DNA from: Actinomycetospora endophytica
GTDB lineage: Bacteria > Actinomycetota > Actinomycetes > Mycobacteriales > Pseudonocardiaceae
Reading direction: 5' to 3'
DNA: 64,000 nt
Assembly: GCF_021026375.1 (NCBI RefSeq)
Contig: NZ_JAJNDB010000004.1
Location: 521,993 to 585,992, forward strand
The notes under the pieces are model-generated. The model was not told the origin of the DNA. It did not search any database and saw only the letters and a program-made list of their open reading frames with translations. Positions within the stretch are counted from its first letter, which is position 1; every line of letters starts with the position of its first letter. Below, in pieces: positions 34,430-42,852 of the stretch. A program made the position numbers and the translations under genes.

Positions 34430-35568
34430 CGGTCCCTCCTCGGGTGATCGGCGAGCACGGCGGCGACCCGCTCGATCTGGTCGGTCGTGGTGCCGGGCGA
34501 GCAGGGGAGCGAGAGGATCCGCGCCGCGGCGGCGTCGGCCACCGGCAGCGACGGCGGTGGACCGTCGCCGGCGAACGCCGGCTGCCGGTGACAGGGGATC
34601 GGGTAGTGGATCCCCCAGCCGATCCCCGCGGCGGTCAGGGCGTCGGTCGCGGCCTCGCGGTCGTCGATCTCGACCACCGCGAGGTGGTGCACCGGCTCCC
34701 CGCGCGGATCGACGGCCAGGACGCGGCAGCTCTCGGGGAGCAGGTCGCGATAGGTGGCGACGACGCGACGGCGGGCGGCGTTGTCGGCGTCGAGGCCGCG
34801 CAGCCGCACCCGCAGCACCGCGGCCTGCACGGTGTCGAGCCGGCTGTTCCGGCCGCTGACGCGGTGGACGTGCCGGTCGTGCGGGTCCCGGCCGTGGTCG
34901 GCCAGGACCCGTACCCGGTCGACGAGGCCGGCGTCGGCGCTCGTCACCGCGCCGCCGTCGCCCAGAGCGCCGAGGTTCTTCCCCGGGTAGAAGCTGAACG
35001 CGGCGGCGTGCCCGAGGGCTCCGGCCCGGCGCCCGGCCAGGCGGGCACCGTGGGCCTGCGCGGCGTCCTCGACGAGCGCCAGGCCGTGGCGGCGGGCGAT
35101 CGCGTCGAGCGCGGGCATGTCGGCCACCTGGCCGAAGAGGTGGACCGCGACGACGGCGGCGGTCCGGGGCCCGATCGCGGCCTCCACCGCGGCCGGGTCC
35201 ACGAGCAGGTCGTGCGGCCGGACGTCGACGAACCGCGGCCTCGCCCCGACGGCCCGGACCGCCTCGGCGGTGGCGACGAAGGTGTTGGTCGGGACGACGA
35301 CCTCGTCCCCCCGCCCGATCCCGAGGGCGGCCAGGATCAGCTCGAGCGCGTCGGTCCCGTTCGCGACGCCCACGCAGGCCCCCACGCCGACGTGGTCGGC
35401 GAACTCGCGCTCGAAGCGGGCGACCTCCGGGCCCCCGACGTAGGCGCCGTGGTCGAGCACCGCGGACCACGCCGCGTCGAGCTCCGGACGGATGCGCCGG
35501 TGGGCCTCCGGCAGGTCGAGGAACGGCACCGGCTCGCGCACCGGCCGTCGGGGCCCGAGGAGCGTCAT
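34426..35568 (-). CDS. DegT/DnrJ/EryC1 sugar aminotransferase
   Basis: A 380-residue PLP enzyme of fold type I. It starts FLDLPEAHRRIRPELDAAW, has VGVANGTDALELILAALGIG (PLP phosphate site), VDVRPHDLLVDP, VEDAAQAHGARL, and the PLP lysine in SFYPGKNLGALGDGGAV. Members transaminate keto-sugar nucleotides. Its pairing with a Gfo/Idh/MocA dehydrogenase resembles the WlbA/WlbE-type pathway to 3-amino or 2,3-diamino sugars. The start overlaps the dehydrogenase stop by 4 bp. Confidence 0.87.
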   Translation of the reverse strand: MTLLGPRRPVREPVPFLDLPEAHRRIRPELDAAWSAVLDHGAYVGGPEVARFEREFADHVGVGACVGVANGTDALELILAALGIGRGDEVVVPTNTFVATAEAVRAVGARPRFVDVRPHDLLVDPAAVEAAIGPRTAAVVAVHLFGQVADMPALDAIARRHGLALVEDAAQAHGARLAGRRAGALGHAAAFSFYPGKNLGALGDGGAVTSADAGLVDRVRVLADHGRDPHDRHVHRVSGRNSRLDTVQAAVLRVRLRGLDADNAARRRVVATYRDLLPESCRVLAVDPRGEPVHHLAVVEIDDREAATDALTAAGIGWGIHYPIPCHRQPAFAGDGPPPSLPVADAAAARILSLPCSPGTTTDQIERVAAVLADHPRRDR

Positions 35569-36584
35569 GACGCGGTCCCCATCGTCTCGATCCGCCCGGA
35601 CCCCGGCAGCAGGGCGTCGTCGGTCGACGCGAGGACGCGCACCACGTCGAGCCCCCGTTCGCCGGGTGTGGCCGGCCGCCGACCGGTCCGCAGGCTCTCG
35701 ACGAAATGGGTGTCCTGGACCAGCAGCGGTTCGGCGAACTGGATGTACGGCGAAACGATGTCGCCGTTGCGGTAGGAGACGGGTCTCGCGTGGACGTCGT
35801 CAGGCTCGAGCGCATCCACGCCGATGTCGTAGATACGGACCCGCTCGTTGTCCGAGAGATCGTTGTAGACCGCCATCTTGCGTTCGCCCACGACCGTCAC
35901 GCGGCGGACCTTGCACGGGTCCAACCAGCTCACGTGGACGTAGGCGCTGACACCCCGCCGCGGGAAGTTCATCCGCAGATAGGCGACGTCGGCGTGCTCG
36001 CGACCGACGTGCCGGCGCGCCCAGACCGCCGTCTCGTCGGGCATCTCGTCGAGGAGGTAGGACACGATGGATATGTCGTGCGGAGCGAGGTCCCAGATGA
36101 CGTTGCAGTCATTCTGGTACCGACCGAGGTCGAGCCGGGCGGTATCGATGTAGAGAATTCTTCCGAGCTCGCCGGAATCGACGATTTCCTTCAACTTCCA
36201 GACGGCTGGATTGTATTCGAAGGTGTGTCCGACCATGAGGCAGGCACCCCGTGTCCGGGCGAGCTCGACCATCGCCTCGGCATCCGCCACGGACGTCGCC
36301 AGCGGTTTCTCGACGAGGACTCCCTTGCCGGCGTCGAGCGCGGTGGTGGCGAGCGCGGCGTGCGCCCCGGGCGGGGCGGCGACGACGACGGCGTCGAGGT
36401 CGTCCAGGCAGTCGTCCAGGCTCGTCGCGACCCTGACGGGACCGTGGACGCGCTGCGCCTCGACGAGTCGGGTGGGGTCGGCGTCGATGACGATCACCTC
36501 GACGTCCGGCAGGCCGTTCAGGACCCGGACGTGCTTCGACCCCCAGTATCCGTACCCCACGACGCCGACGCGCTGCGCAGTCAC
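35565..36584 (-). CDS. Gfo/Idh/MocA-family sugar-nucleotide dehydrogenase
   Basis: A 339-residue NAD(P)-dependent oxidoreductase. RVGVVGYGYWGSKHVRVLNG gives the Rossmann site, VLVEKPLATS the catalytic Lys motif EKP, and IWDLAPHDISIVSYLLDEMP the substrate-side His. WlbA-like enzymes oxidise C3 of UDP-sugars to feed the next gene's aminotransferase. I choose GTG 36584 because the product then begins directly before the Rossmann strand; a GTG at 36632 adds a 16-residue Gly/Asn-rich lead. It is the first gene of the minus-strand glycan operon. Confidence 0.85.
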   Translation of the reverse strand: MTAQRVGVVGYGYWGSKHVRVLNGLPDVEVIVIDADPTRLVEAQRVHGPVRVATSLDDCLDDLDAVVVAAPPGAHAALATTALDAGKGVLVEKPLATSVADAEAMVELARTRGACLMVGHTFEYNPAVWKLKEIVDSGELGRILYIDTARLDLGRYQNDCNVIWDLAPHDISIVSYLLDEMPDETAVWARRHVGREHADVAYLRMNFPRRGVSAYVHVSWLDPCKVRRVTVVGERKMAVYNDLSDNERVRIYDIGVDALEPDDVHARPVSYRNGDIVSPYIQFAEPLLVQDTHFVESLRTGRRPATPGERGLDVVRVLASTDDALLPGSGRIETMGTAS

Positions 36585-37099
36585 CGAAACTTCGCCCCCA
36601 TTACCCCGATTGCCCTGACCGAGGACGTTCACGAGCAGTCAAGCACGCGGGTGGCGCACAGTCACCCATTTTCCGAGAAGAGAACGTTAAAGTCTCCGCC
36701 TCCGGTGCGGGCAGCGGTGATCAGTGCCGTCGGATCGGACGGAAATGGTCGCCCGCAGAACCCCCACACAGTTCTTGACGCGTGAGGAGGGGGGAGGTTG
36801 CTCACGACTGTGCGTCGATGGAATTGCGATACGGTGTCGACGCGAGATCAATTCGTCAGTGGCCCGAATGTTGCCATGACTCACTGTCCGGGTGCAATCC
36901 GACAGCGATTTTCGGACCGTTGCCCGGCGTGCGGATCCCGGATTCCCGGATCTCCTGGGGCGCCGGAGGTGGGCGCCCGGTCGCGACATCGTCGCGATCA
37001 GGTCGCAGTGACGACCGCCGGCATTCCGGCGGGCCGTCGCGGGCCTACCGTGGTGAGTCGGACGGGCGACACCGGGGACGCCTGTCGGGGGAGTGCGTC
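36585..37099. promoter_or_regulatory. Promoter region of the glycan operon, comparatively AT-rich
   Basis: About 500 bp without a supported gene; the short ORFs in it have no coding character. The stretch 36650-36910 is less GC-rich than the flanks (GAACGTTAAAGTC near 36683; GATCAATTCGTC near 36846). On the minus strand TTGACT near 36640 could be a -35 box. No long inverted repeat was found. Confidence 0.4.
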
Positions 37100-37297
37100 A
37101 TGTCCGGACGTCGACGGATGGCCGTTCTGATTGGTACCGCTGCGCTGGCGGGCGCGGCCTGGGCGGCGACGCCGTGGGTGTCGATGGCCTGCCACCGCGG
37201 TATCGACGACTGTGCGCGGGCGCGGTGGCGCGAGGAGGGGACGACCCCGCCGCCGCGCGTTCCCGAGCCGCGGGACCTCCTGGCGGAGCCGGGCTGA
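37100..37297 (+). CDS. Small membrane-anchored or secreted protein
   Basis: A 65-residue protein that begins MSGRRRMAVLIGTAALAGAA, a basic head followed by one hydrophobic helix. The short outside part has two Cys (SMACHRGIDDCARARW) that could form a disulfide, then a Pro/Glu-rich tail. GGGGGAGTG lies upstream of the ATG. No family recognised. The open frame extends upstream but without coding character. Confidence 0.5.
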   Translation: MSGRRRMAVLIGTAALAGAAWAATPWVSMACHRGIDDCARARWREEGTTPPPRVPEPRDLLAEPG

Positions 37298-37311
37298 ACG
37301 GCGGCCGGGCC

Positions 37312-37665
37312 TCAGGAGAGGCCGGCGCGCCAGAGGTCGTGGACCACCGCGACGACGAGCGCGATCACGGCCGCCGCGGACCCGAGCGCGAAGCCGGCGG
37401 AACCGAGGAGCGCGCCGAGCCCGACGAGGACTGCCACGACCGCGACCGCACCGGGCAGCACGGCGACCACGCGGCGGCACCGCCGCCGGACGTCGACGCG
37501 CGGGCGCGGTGTGCGGTCGAGCGCCCGCTCCATCTCGACGAGGGCCGCGTGCTCGCGGCGGGTGAGCGGGCGGCTGCGGGGCGTCACGGGTACCGAGTGT
37601 GCCTTGGAAGGCCACGACGTCCGGACGAGGGCCCGCGTCACCGCCTCGGGCGTCCGGGCGATCAC
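37312..37665 (-). CDS. DUF3040-like small membrane protein
   Basis: A 117-residue protein with RPLTRREHAALVEMERALD followed by two hydrophobic helices (VVAVLPGAVAVVAVLVGLGA and LGSAAAVIALVVAVV), the plan of DUF3040 proteins (L-S-x-x-E-x-x-x-L-x-x-I-E-x-x-L before a TM pair). GTG 37665 overlaps the stop of the upstream gene by 4 bp (GTGA), which favours this start over an internal GTG at 37587. Function unknown. Confidence 0.55.
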   Translation of the reverse strand: MIARTPEAVTRALVRTSWPSKAHSVPVTPRSRPLTRREHAALVEMERALDRTPRPRVDVRRRCRRVVAVLPGAVAVVAVLVGLGALLGSAGFALGSAAAVIALVVAVVHDLWRAGLS

Positions 37666-38189
37666 GTCCCGGGCTCGATCGGGTGCAGCGCGTCCTGCAG
37701 GTCGTCGACGCTCTCGGCGAGGTCGCGGAGCGACTGCGACCAGGGGCCGGCCCCCTGGGCGAGTTCGGCGAGTCGTTGCGCCTCCGCCCGGAGCCGGCCC
37801 GCGGTCCGGACCGGTTCGTCGCGCACCGCGATCGACACGGCGCTCTCGCGCAGGTCGCGAGCCACCTGTGCCACGGCGCCGCGGAGCTGCGGGGCGTCGA
37901 GCCGGGGGACGACGCCGTCGAGCTCGTCGCAGACCGCGAGCAGCTCACCCCGCGCGCCGCGACGCAGCGCGGCCCGTCGGACCTCGGTGGCGACCGCGTC
38001 GAAGATCGCCGGCCGGCGTTCGGTCACCGCCAGGGCGGCGCCGATCAGGTCGCGGTCGTCGGCATAGCGGGGACCGTCGACGTCGGGGAGCCGGCCGAGT
38101 CGTTCGGCCAGCGAACCGAGCAGTCTCAGGAGTCGCTGGTGGGTCTCCTGGCTCACGGCCACCACGAAGTCCGGGTTTTCCTGCGGCAT
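37662..38189 (-). CDS. Hypothetical all-helical protein
   Basis: A 175-residue soluble protein, almost entirely predicted helix with heptad-like Leu spacing (THQRLLRLLGSLAERLGRL, ALRRGARGELLAVCDELDGV, SQSLRDLAESVDDLQDALHP). No family recognised. It is coupled to the DUF3040-like gene by a 4-bp overlap. A role in protein-protein interaction is possible, but nothing in the sequence fixes it. Confidence 0.55.
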   Translation of the reverse strand: MPQENPDFVVAVSQETHQRLLRLLGSLAERLGRLPDVDGPRYADDRDLIGAALAVTERRPAIFDAVATEVRRAALRRGARGELLAVCDELDGVVPRLDAPQLRGAVAQVARDLRESAVSIAVRDEPVRTAGRLRAEAQRLAELAQGAGPWSQSLRDLAESVDDLQDALHPIEPGT

Positions 38190-38285
38190 CAGCGGGCCTA
38201 TCGACCGCGGGCCCGGGTCCGTTACCGATTCGTGATGTGGCGTGTCCGGCTCCGAGGTGCCTCGGGTCCGCCGACTCCCCGTGGC

Positions 38286-38299
38286 GGGACCTTCGGACC
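38286..38299. promoter_or_regulatory. Weak DosR-box-like 14-mer
   Basis: GGGACCTTCGGACC matches the DosR consensus GGGACTTNNGNCCC except at positions 6 and 12. It lies 65 bp upstream of the membrane protein gene at 38364, at the left edge of the dormancy island. A second half-site is poor, so this is only a candidate. Confidence 0.25.
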
Positions 38300-38363
38300 T
38301 CCCCGCCGACCCGGCCCGCGCCCAGGCTTCCCCGAGGACGATCCCGTCGATCGGGGAGGAACC

Positions 38364-38831
38364 ATGACCGAACCCAGCACCGAACCGCGCGGCGACACGA
38401 CCGCCCGGACGCGGCCGCCGAGCACGCCGACACCGTCGACGACCAGCACGGGCATGAGCGGCTGGGTGCGCTTCGCCGGGGTCGTGATGGTCGTGGTCGG
38501 TGTGTTCGGGGTGATCGAGGGGCTGTTCGCGCTCCTCACCCCCACCTACTACCTGACCGGCAACGGCGTCGTCGTGGCGGTCGGGCTCGGCACCTGGGCC
38601 TGGGTCCACCTCGTGGTCGGCGCCGTCGTCGCGCTGACCGGTGCGGGCCTGCTGAGCGGGGACCAGCCCTGGGCGCGGGCGGTGGGCATGGTGATCGTCG
38701 GACTGAGCATCCTCGTGCAGCTGGTGTGGCTGCCCGCCGCACCGCTGTGGTCGATCCTCGTCATCGCGCTCGACGTGACGATCCTGGTCGCGCTGGCGGG
38801 CGCCACGTCCGGTGATCGGCAGCGGGCCTGA
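38364..38831 (+). CDS. Four-helix membrane protein of the dormancy island
   Basis: A 155-residue protein after a GGAGGAACC site. A Pro/Thr-rich N-terminus precedes four hydrophobic helices (RFAGVVMVVVGVFGVIEGLF, VVVAVGLGTWAWVHLVVGAV, VGMVIVGLSILVQLVWLPAA, SILVIALDVTILVALAG). Such four-helix proteins are frequent in actinomycetes as DUF-annotated stress membrane proteins. It lies 28 bp before the sensor kinase gene on the same strand. Function unknown. Confidence 0.6.
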   Translation: MTEPSTEPRGDTTARTRPPSTPTPSTTSTGMSGWVRFAGVVMVVVGVFGVIEGLFALLTPTYYLTGNGVVVAVGLGTWAWVHLVVGAVVALTGAGLLSGDQPWARAVGMVIVGLSILVQLVWLPAAPLWSILVIALDVTILVALAGATSGDRQRA

Positions 38832-38832
38832 C

Positions 38833-38849
38833 ACGTCCCGGCGGGACGT
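38833..38849. promoter_or_regulatory. Perfect 17-bp palindrome before the dosS-like gene
   Basis: ACGTCCCG-G-CGGGACGT is a perfect inverted repeat with a one-base centre. It lies directly after the stop of the membrane protein gene and 10 bp before the sensor kinase GTG. It contains GTCCC and GGGAC, the DosR half-sites, but in inverted order. It may be an operator or a weak transcript-end hairpin. Confidence 0.4.
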
Positions 38850-38858
38850 TCGACCCTG

Positions 38859-40655
38859 GTGTCGGACGGCTGCCGGTCCGACCATGGTGGCCAGCGGGTG
38901 TGCGCCCGCGCGCACCGACCTGACGCGGGGGCCACCATCCGGGAGTCGACACCGGCGCTCCGGCACGAGGAGCCCGCCTGGCCGGGGCCGCCCTCCGGAG
39001 CGCTGCGGGTCGATCGCCTGCTGCGCTCGATGATCGCGGTCGCGGACGGTCTCGACCTCGAGGAGACGCTGGCCCGGGTGGTCCGCGAGGCGGTCGATCT
39101 CGTCGACGCCCGCTACGGCGCCCTGGGACTGCTCGACGACGACGGCACCGGCCTCGCGCGGTTCGTGACCGTGGGGGTCGACGAGCCGACCCGGGCCGGG
39201 CTGGGATCGCCGCCGACCGGACGCGGGCTGCTCGGCGAGCTGATCCGCCGGCCCGTCCCGCTCCGCGTCGACGACCTCGGCGGGCATCCGGCCGCTGTCG
39301 GGCTGCCGCCGGGACACCCGCCGATGACCTCCTTCCTGGGCGTCCCCGTCCGCGTCCGCGACCGGGTGGTGGGGAACCTGTACCTGACCGACAAGCGCGG
39401 CGGCTCGTTCACCGCCGACGACGAGGACGTGACGGCCGCGCTCGCCGCCGCGGCCGGTATCGCGGTCGAGAACGCCCGGCTGCACGAGCGGACCCGTCGC
39501 CTGGTCGCCGAGAGCCGGCTGCGGCAGCGATGGCTGGAGGCCTCGGGGGAGGTCACGACCACCCTGCTGGCCGGGGCGGATCCGGAGGAGGCGCTGGCCC
39601 TGGTCGCGCAGCGCGCCGCGGAGCTGCTGGGGGCCTCCGGCGCGCTCATCACCACCGGACCGCGGGCGGTCCCCGCCGGCGACGACCAGCCGGTGCGGGT
39701 GACGGTGTCGGTCGGCCTGGGCGGGCGCCACCCCGCCGGCTCCCGGCTGCCGCTGCGGGGCACGGTGCTCGAGGCCGTCGGGCGCACCGGCACCCCGCAG
39801 GCTGTCGAACACCTGGTGCTGCGCCCGGGGGATCGCGACGAAGGGGCCGGGTTCGCGGTCCCGATGCGGGGGAGCGAGGAGATCAGCGGGGTGCTGGTCG
39901 TCGCCGGCGTCGCGGGATGGATGCGGTCCGCCGACGACGACGGGCTCTCGATCCTGGCCTCGTTCGCCGATCAGGCCGCCCTCGTCCTCCGGCACGCCGA
40001 GTCCCAGCGGGCCCGTCGTCAGCTCGACGTCGTCACCGACCGGGAGCGCATCGCGGGCGACCTGCACGACCACGTCCTGCAGCGGCTGTTCGCGCTCGGT
40101 CTGGGGCTGCAGGCGGCGCACGCGCGGCTGCCCGCCTCGGACGCCGCGCAGCGCGTGGACGACGCGGTGGACCAGATCGACGGGATCATCCGCGACATCC
40201 GCACCTCGATCTTCGACCTGCACACCGCGCGCGGGGGCGGGGAGCTGGCCGAACGGGTCCACGCGGCCGCGGCGGAGATGGCCGCGGACACCGACGTCGA
40301 CCCGGTGGTCCGGGTCTCCGGAGCCGTGGACGAGGTGCCCGACGACCTGGTGGTAGCGGTCGAGGCGGTCGTCCGGGAGGGCGTGAGCAACGCCGTGCGC
40401 CATGCCGCGCCCACCCACGTCGTCGTGACCGTGTCCGCGGACTCGACGCTCACCGTCGAGGTCGTCGACGACGGGATCGGGATTCCGGACGAGGTCGCGC
40501 GCAGCGGGCTGGCGAACCTCACCGCCCGCGCGCGGGCCGTGGGCGGCGACGCGCGCGTCGCCCGGCTCCCGGTGGGTTCCGGGACGCGGTTGACGTGGTG
40601 GGTGCCCCTCGGGCCCGACAGCACCCCTGGCGCTACGGAGGAGAGCGGACGATGA
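38859..40655 (+). CDS. dosS: DosS/DevS-like haem GAF sensor histidine kinase
   Basis: A 598-residue kinase with GAF1 (about 60-205), GAF2 (about 230-380), a HisKA_3 dimerisation helix and HATPase. His153 in [12 protein letters not shown] and Tyr175 in GNLYLTDK keep the 22-residue spacing of the proximal haem His149 and distal Tyr171 of M. tuberculosis DosS, so O2/NO/CO or redox sensing is expected. The phospho-acceptor is His403 ([13 protein letters not shown]), the N-box is [10 protein letters not shown] and the G-box [12 protein letters not shown] 38859 is the earliest plausible start; the true one may lie up to 40 codons downstream. It overlaps the regulator gene by ATGA. Confidence 0.87.
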   Translation: MSDGCRSDHGGQRVCARAHRPDAGATIRESTPALRHEEPAWPGPPSGALRVDRLLRSMIAVADGLDLEETLARVVREAVDLVDARYGALGLLDDDGTGLARFVTVGVDEPTRAGLGSPPTGRGLLGELIRRPVPLRVDDLGGHPAAVGLPPGHPPMTSFLGVPVRVRDRVVGNLYLTDKRGGSFTADDEDVTAALAAAAGIAVENARLHERTRRLVAESRLRQRWLEASGEVTTTLLAGADPEEALALVAQRAAELLGASGALITTGPRAVPAGDDQPVRVTVSVGLGGRHPAGSRLPLRGTVLEAVGRTGTPQAVEHLVLRPGDRDEGAGFAVPMRGSEEISGVLVVAGVAGWMRSADDDGLSILASFADQAALVLRHAESQRARRQLDVVTDRERIAGDLHDHVLQRLFALGLGLQAAHARLPASDAAQRVDDAVDQIDGIIRDIRTSIFDLHTARGGGELAERVHAAAAEMAADTDVDPVVRVSGAVDEVPDDLVVAVEAVVREGVSNAVRHAAPTHVVVTVSADSTLTVEVVDDGIGIPDEVARSGLANLTARARAVGGDARVARLPVGSGTRLTWWVPLGPDSTPGATEESGR

Positions 40656-41296
40656 CGACGGTGTTCCTGGTCGACGACCACGAGGTGGTCCGCCGCGGCG
40701 TGGCCGACCTGCTCGGCGCGCACGAGGATCTGACGGTCGTCGGGGACGCGGGCAGCGTGGCGGAGGCCCTGGCCCGCATCCCGGCCCTGAACCCGGAGGT
40801 GGCCGTGCTGGACGTGCGGCTCCCCGACGGCAGCGGCGTGGAGCTCTGCCGTGAGCTGCGCTCGCGCCTGCCCGACCTGCGCTGTCTGATGCTCACCTCC
40901 TACACCGACGAGCAGGCGATGTTCGACGCCGTGCTCGCGGGGGCCGGCGGGTTCGTGATCAAGGACGTGCGCGGCAACGACATCGTCACCGCCGTGCGCG
41001 AGGTCGGCGCGGGCCGCTCGCTGCTCGACGGGCGCGCCGCGAGCGCGCTGATGAGCCGGCTGCGCGAGCGCACCGAGACGGTCGACCCGCTGGCCGAGCT
41101 GACCGAGAAGGAGCGCGAGGTGCTGGGCCACATCGGGGAGGGCATGACCAACCGCGAGATCGGCCGGGAGATGTTCCTGGCCGAGAAGACGGTGAAGAAC
41201 TATGTCTCCTCGCTCCTGGCGAAGCTGGGGATGCAGCGCCGCGTCCAGGCCGCGGTGCTCGCGAACCAGGTCAAGGGGCAGGCCTCCGGTCGGTGA
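40652..41296 (+). CDS. dosR: DosR/DevR-like NarL-family response regulator
   Basis: A 214-residue regulator. The receiver has Asp8/Asp9, phospho-acceptor Asp54 ([11 protein letters not shown]), Thr82 and Lys104 (GFVIKDVRG), with the same numbering as M. tuberculosis DosR. The C-terminal LuxR helix-turn-helix ([35 protein letters not shown]) keeps the DosR recognition helix almost unchanged. It should activate hypoxia/NO/dormancy genes on phosphorylation by the overlapping kinase. Its last 26 bp overlap the convergent single-domain receiver gene. Confidence 0.9.
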   Translation: MTTVFLVDDHEVVRRGVADLLGAHEDLTVVGDAGSVAEALARIPALNPEVAVLDVRLPDGSGVELCRELRSRLPDLRCLMLTSYTDEQAMFDAVLAGAGGFVIKDVRGNDIVTAVREVGAGRSLLDGRAASALMSRLRERTETVDPLAELTEKEREVLGHIGEGMTNREIGREMFLAEKTVKNYVSSLLAKLGMQRRVQAAVLANQVKGQASGR

Positions 41297-41684
41297 CCGC
41301 GAGCCGCACCGCGTCGACCAGGTCGTGACCACGCAGCGACTTGGGCACCACCGCGTGCACCCCGAGCGCGAGCGCACGCTCGGTCTCGGCGCCGGTGACC
41401 GCTCCGGAGTGCACGACCAGGGCGACCTCGGGCACCTCGCGCAGGAGGACCTCGCACAGCTCGAACCCGCCACCGTCCGGGAGGCGGTTGTCGACGACGA
41501 CCACGTCCGGCCGCAGCCGGAGCACCGTCTCGTGCCCACCGCCGAGATCGCCGGCGGTGGCGATCACGTCGAGCCCCGCCGCGTCCAGCACCGCGACGAG
41601 GTGCTCCCGGACGGCGGGGTGGTCCTCCACCAGCACCACGCGGGTCAGCCTGCCGGTCGTCATCACGTCCGTCCTCGGTGTCAT
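41271..41684 (-). CDS. Single-domain response-regulator receiver
   Basis: A 137-residue receiver with no output domain. [20 protein letters not shown] has the acidic pair, [19 protein letters not shown] the phospho-Asp, VVHSGAV the switch Ser, and [19 protein letters not shown] the conserved Lys, so it can be phosphorylated. It could act as a phosphate sink or shuttle for the DosS-like kinase. ATG 41684 is used; a second ATG at 41663 would shorten it by 7 residues. It overlaps the regulator gene tail to tail by 26 bp. Confidence 0.78.
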   Translation of the reverse strand: MTPRTDVMTTGRLTRVVLVEDHPAVREHLVAVLDAAGLDVIATAGDLGGGHETVLRLRPDVVVVDNRLPDGGGFELCEVLLREVPEVALVVHSGAVTGAETERALALGVHAVVPKSLRGHDLVDAVRLAVTDRRPAP

Positions 41685-41716
41685 CGCGCCAGCCTGGTCC
41701 GTTCGTCCGTGTCCGA

Positions 41717-42778
41717 TCAGGGCCGACGGGCGCGCGTCGACCCGACGGAGGTCCCGACCGGCTCCTCGGTGAGCACCGCCTGCAGCGGGCGGCGCGGCGT
41801 CGGAGGGATGCCCGGGGCGTCCGGGCGCCGTCGGCCGATGCGCAGGGCGATCGCCGGCACCCGGTGGCGGCCCAGCGCGAGCTGCCGGACCCGGGCGCGG
41901 GTCTCGGGCACCTCGAAGGGCTGCGCGAACGGGGTGACCCCGAGCCCGAGCGACTCGGCCTCGAGCAGCACCGCGCTCAGGGCCTCGCCGGCCCGGACCA
42001 GCGAGACGGTGTCGTCGGACGGCACGGCGATGAGCAGCAGCTGCGAGGAGTCCCGCACGTCGAGCCCGGACCTCGGCTGGTCGAGCGTCCCCGCCGGCAT
42101 CCACCGCACCGCCATGTCCCCGTACGCCGCCGCGGGCGTCCCCGGCCGGGAGGTGGCCGGGATCCCGTCGTGGTCGCCCGCCGACCGGTGGGTCCAGTGC
42201 TGGAGCTCGCCGGCGTAGTCCAGGTGCCCGCGCTGGGCGAGGTCGGCGTCGCGGGCGGCGTCGAGCACCGCCTGCCGGGTCGCCCCCACCGCCAGGTGCA
42301 CGGTGCCGCCGTAGGGCCGGGCGGCATCCACGAGCCGCTCGACCGCGTCGGTCCCCACCTCCCGTGCGGAGAACCGCCTGCGGTCCGTGCGCCGGGTGGG
42401 GATCGCGGCGAACCACCGCGCGGTGCGGGGGTCGGGGTCGGCGGCGCCGCCGAGGCGGATCCGCGCCAACGGGTGCTCGGGGTCCTCGTCGCTGCCGCGC
42501 CGGACCTCCACCCGTCGGCCGGCCGCCGCGAGCGCCACCTCGAGGTGGTGCAGCGCGCAGCCGCAGCCCAGCAGCACGCTGCGGGCACCCTCGTCGGTGG
42601 AGGGCAGGCGCCGGGTGCGGTCGGCCCGCAGGTCGAGGACGTCGTCGTGCAGCCGCCAGCGCCAGGGCTGGGTGTTGTGCTCGGAGGGGGCCAGCCCGGC
42701 GAGGCCGACGGCCCCGCGGAGCAGCTCCCGATCGGTCGGGCCGTCCACGTCCGTGCCCGGGGTGCCCTCGACCCTCAT
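41717..42778 (-). CDS. Acg-type nitroreductase-like flavoprotein (1)
   Basis: A 353-residue protein. ELLRGAVGLAGLAPSEHNTQ PWRW is the FMN-site start of the Acg (Rv2032/Rv3131/Rv3127) family; later segments are LGCGCALHHLEVAL, FAAIPTRRTDRRRFSAREV and SQLLLIAVPSDDT. Acg proteins are DosR-induced nitroreductase-fold proteins that in Mycobacterium close over FMN with a lid and have no proven substrate. Its place between the receiver and the second sensor fits DosR control. The 74-bp upstream gap has no clear DosR box. Confidence 0.8.
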   Translation of the reverse strand: MRVEGTPGTDVDGPTDRELLRGAVGLAGLAPSEHNTQPWRWRLHDDVLDLRADRTRRLPSTDEGARSVLLGCGCALHHLEVALAAAGRRVEVRRGSDEDPEHPLARIRLGGAADPDPRTARWFAAIPTRRTDRRRFSAREVGTDAVERLVDAARPYGGTVHLAVGATRQAVLDAARDADLAQRGHLDYAGELQHWTHRSAGDHDGIPATSRPGTPAAAYGDMAVRWMPAGTLDQPRSGLDVRDSSQLLLIAVPSDDTVSLVRAGEALSAVLLEAESLGLGVTPFAQPFEVPETRARVRQLALGRHRVPAIALRIGRRRPDAPGIPPTPRRPLQAVLTEEPVGTSVGSTRARRP

Positions 42779-42852
42779 CGCCCGTCCTCCCTCGCCGCCG
42801 TCGCTCGGGCGAGCCTGGCCGGGAGGGGACGGTCGCGGTCAGGGGCGAACGG

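Noticed and set aside
36687..36989. 100-residue minus-strand ORF in the glycan promoter region
   Set aside because: It has no ribosome site and no recognisable domain; the region looks regulatory.
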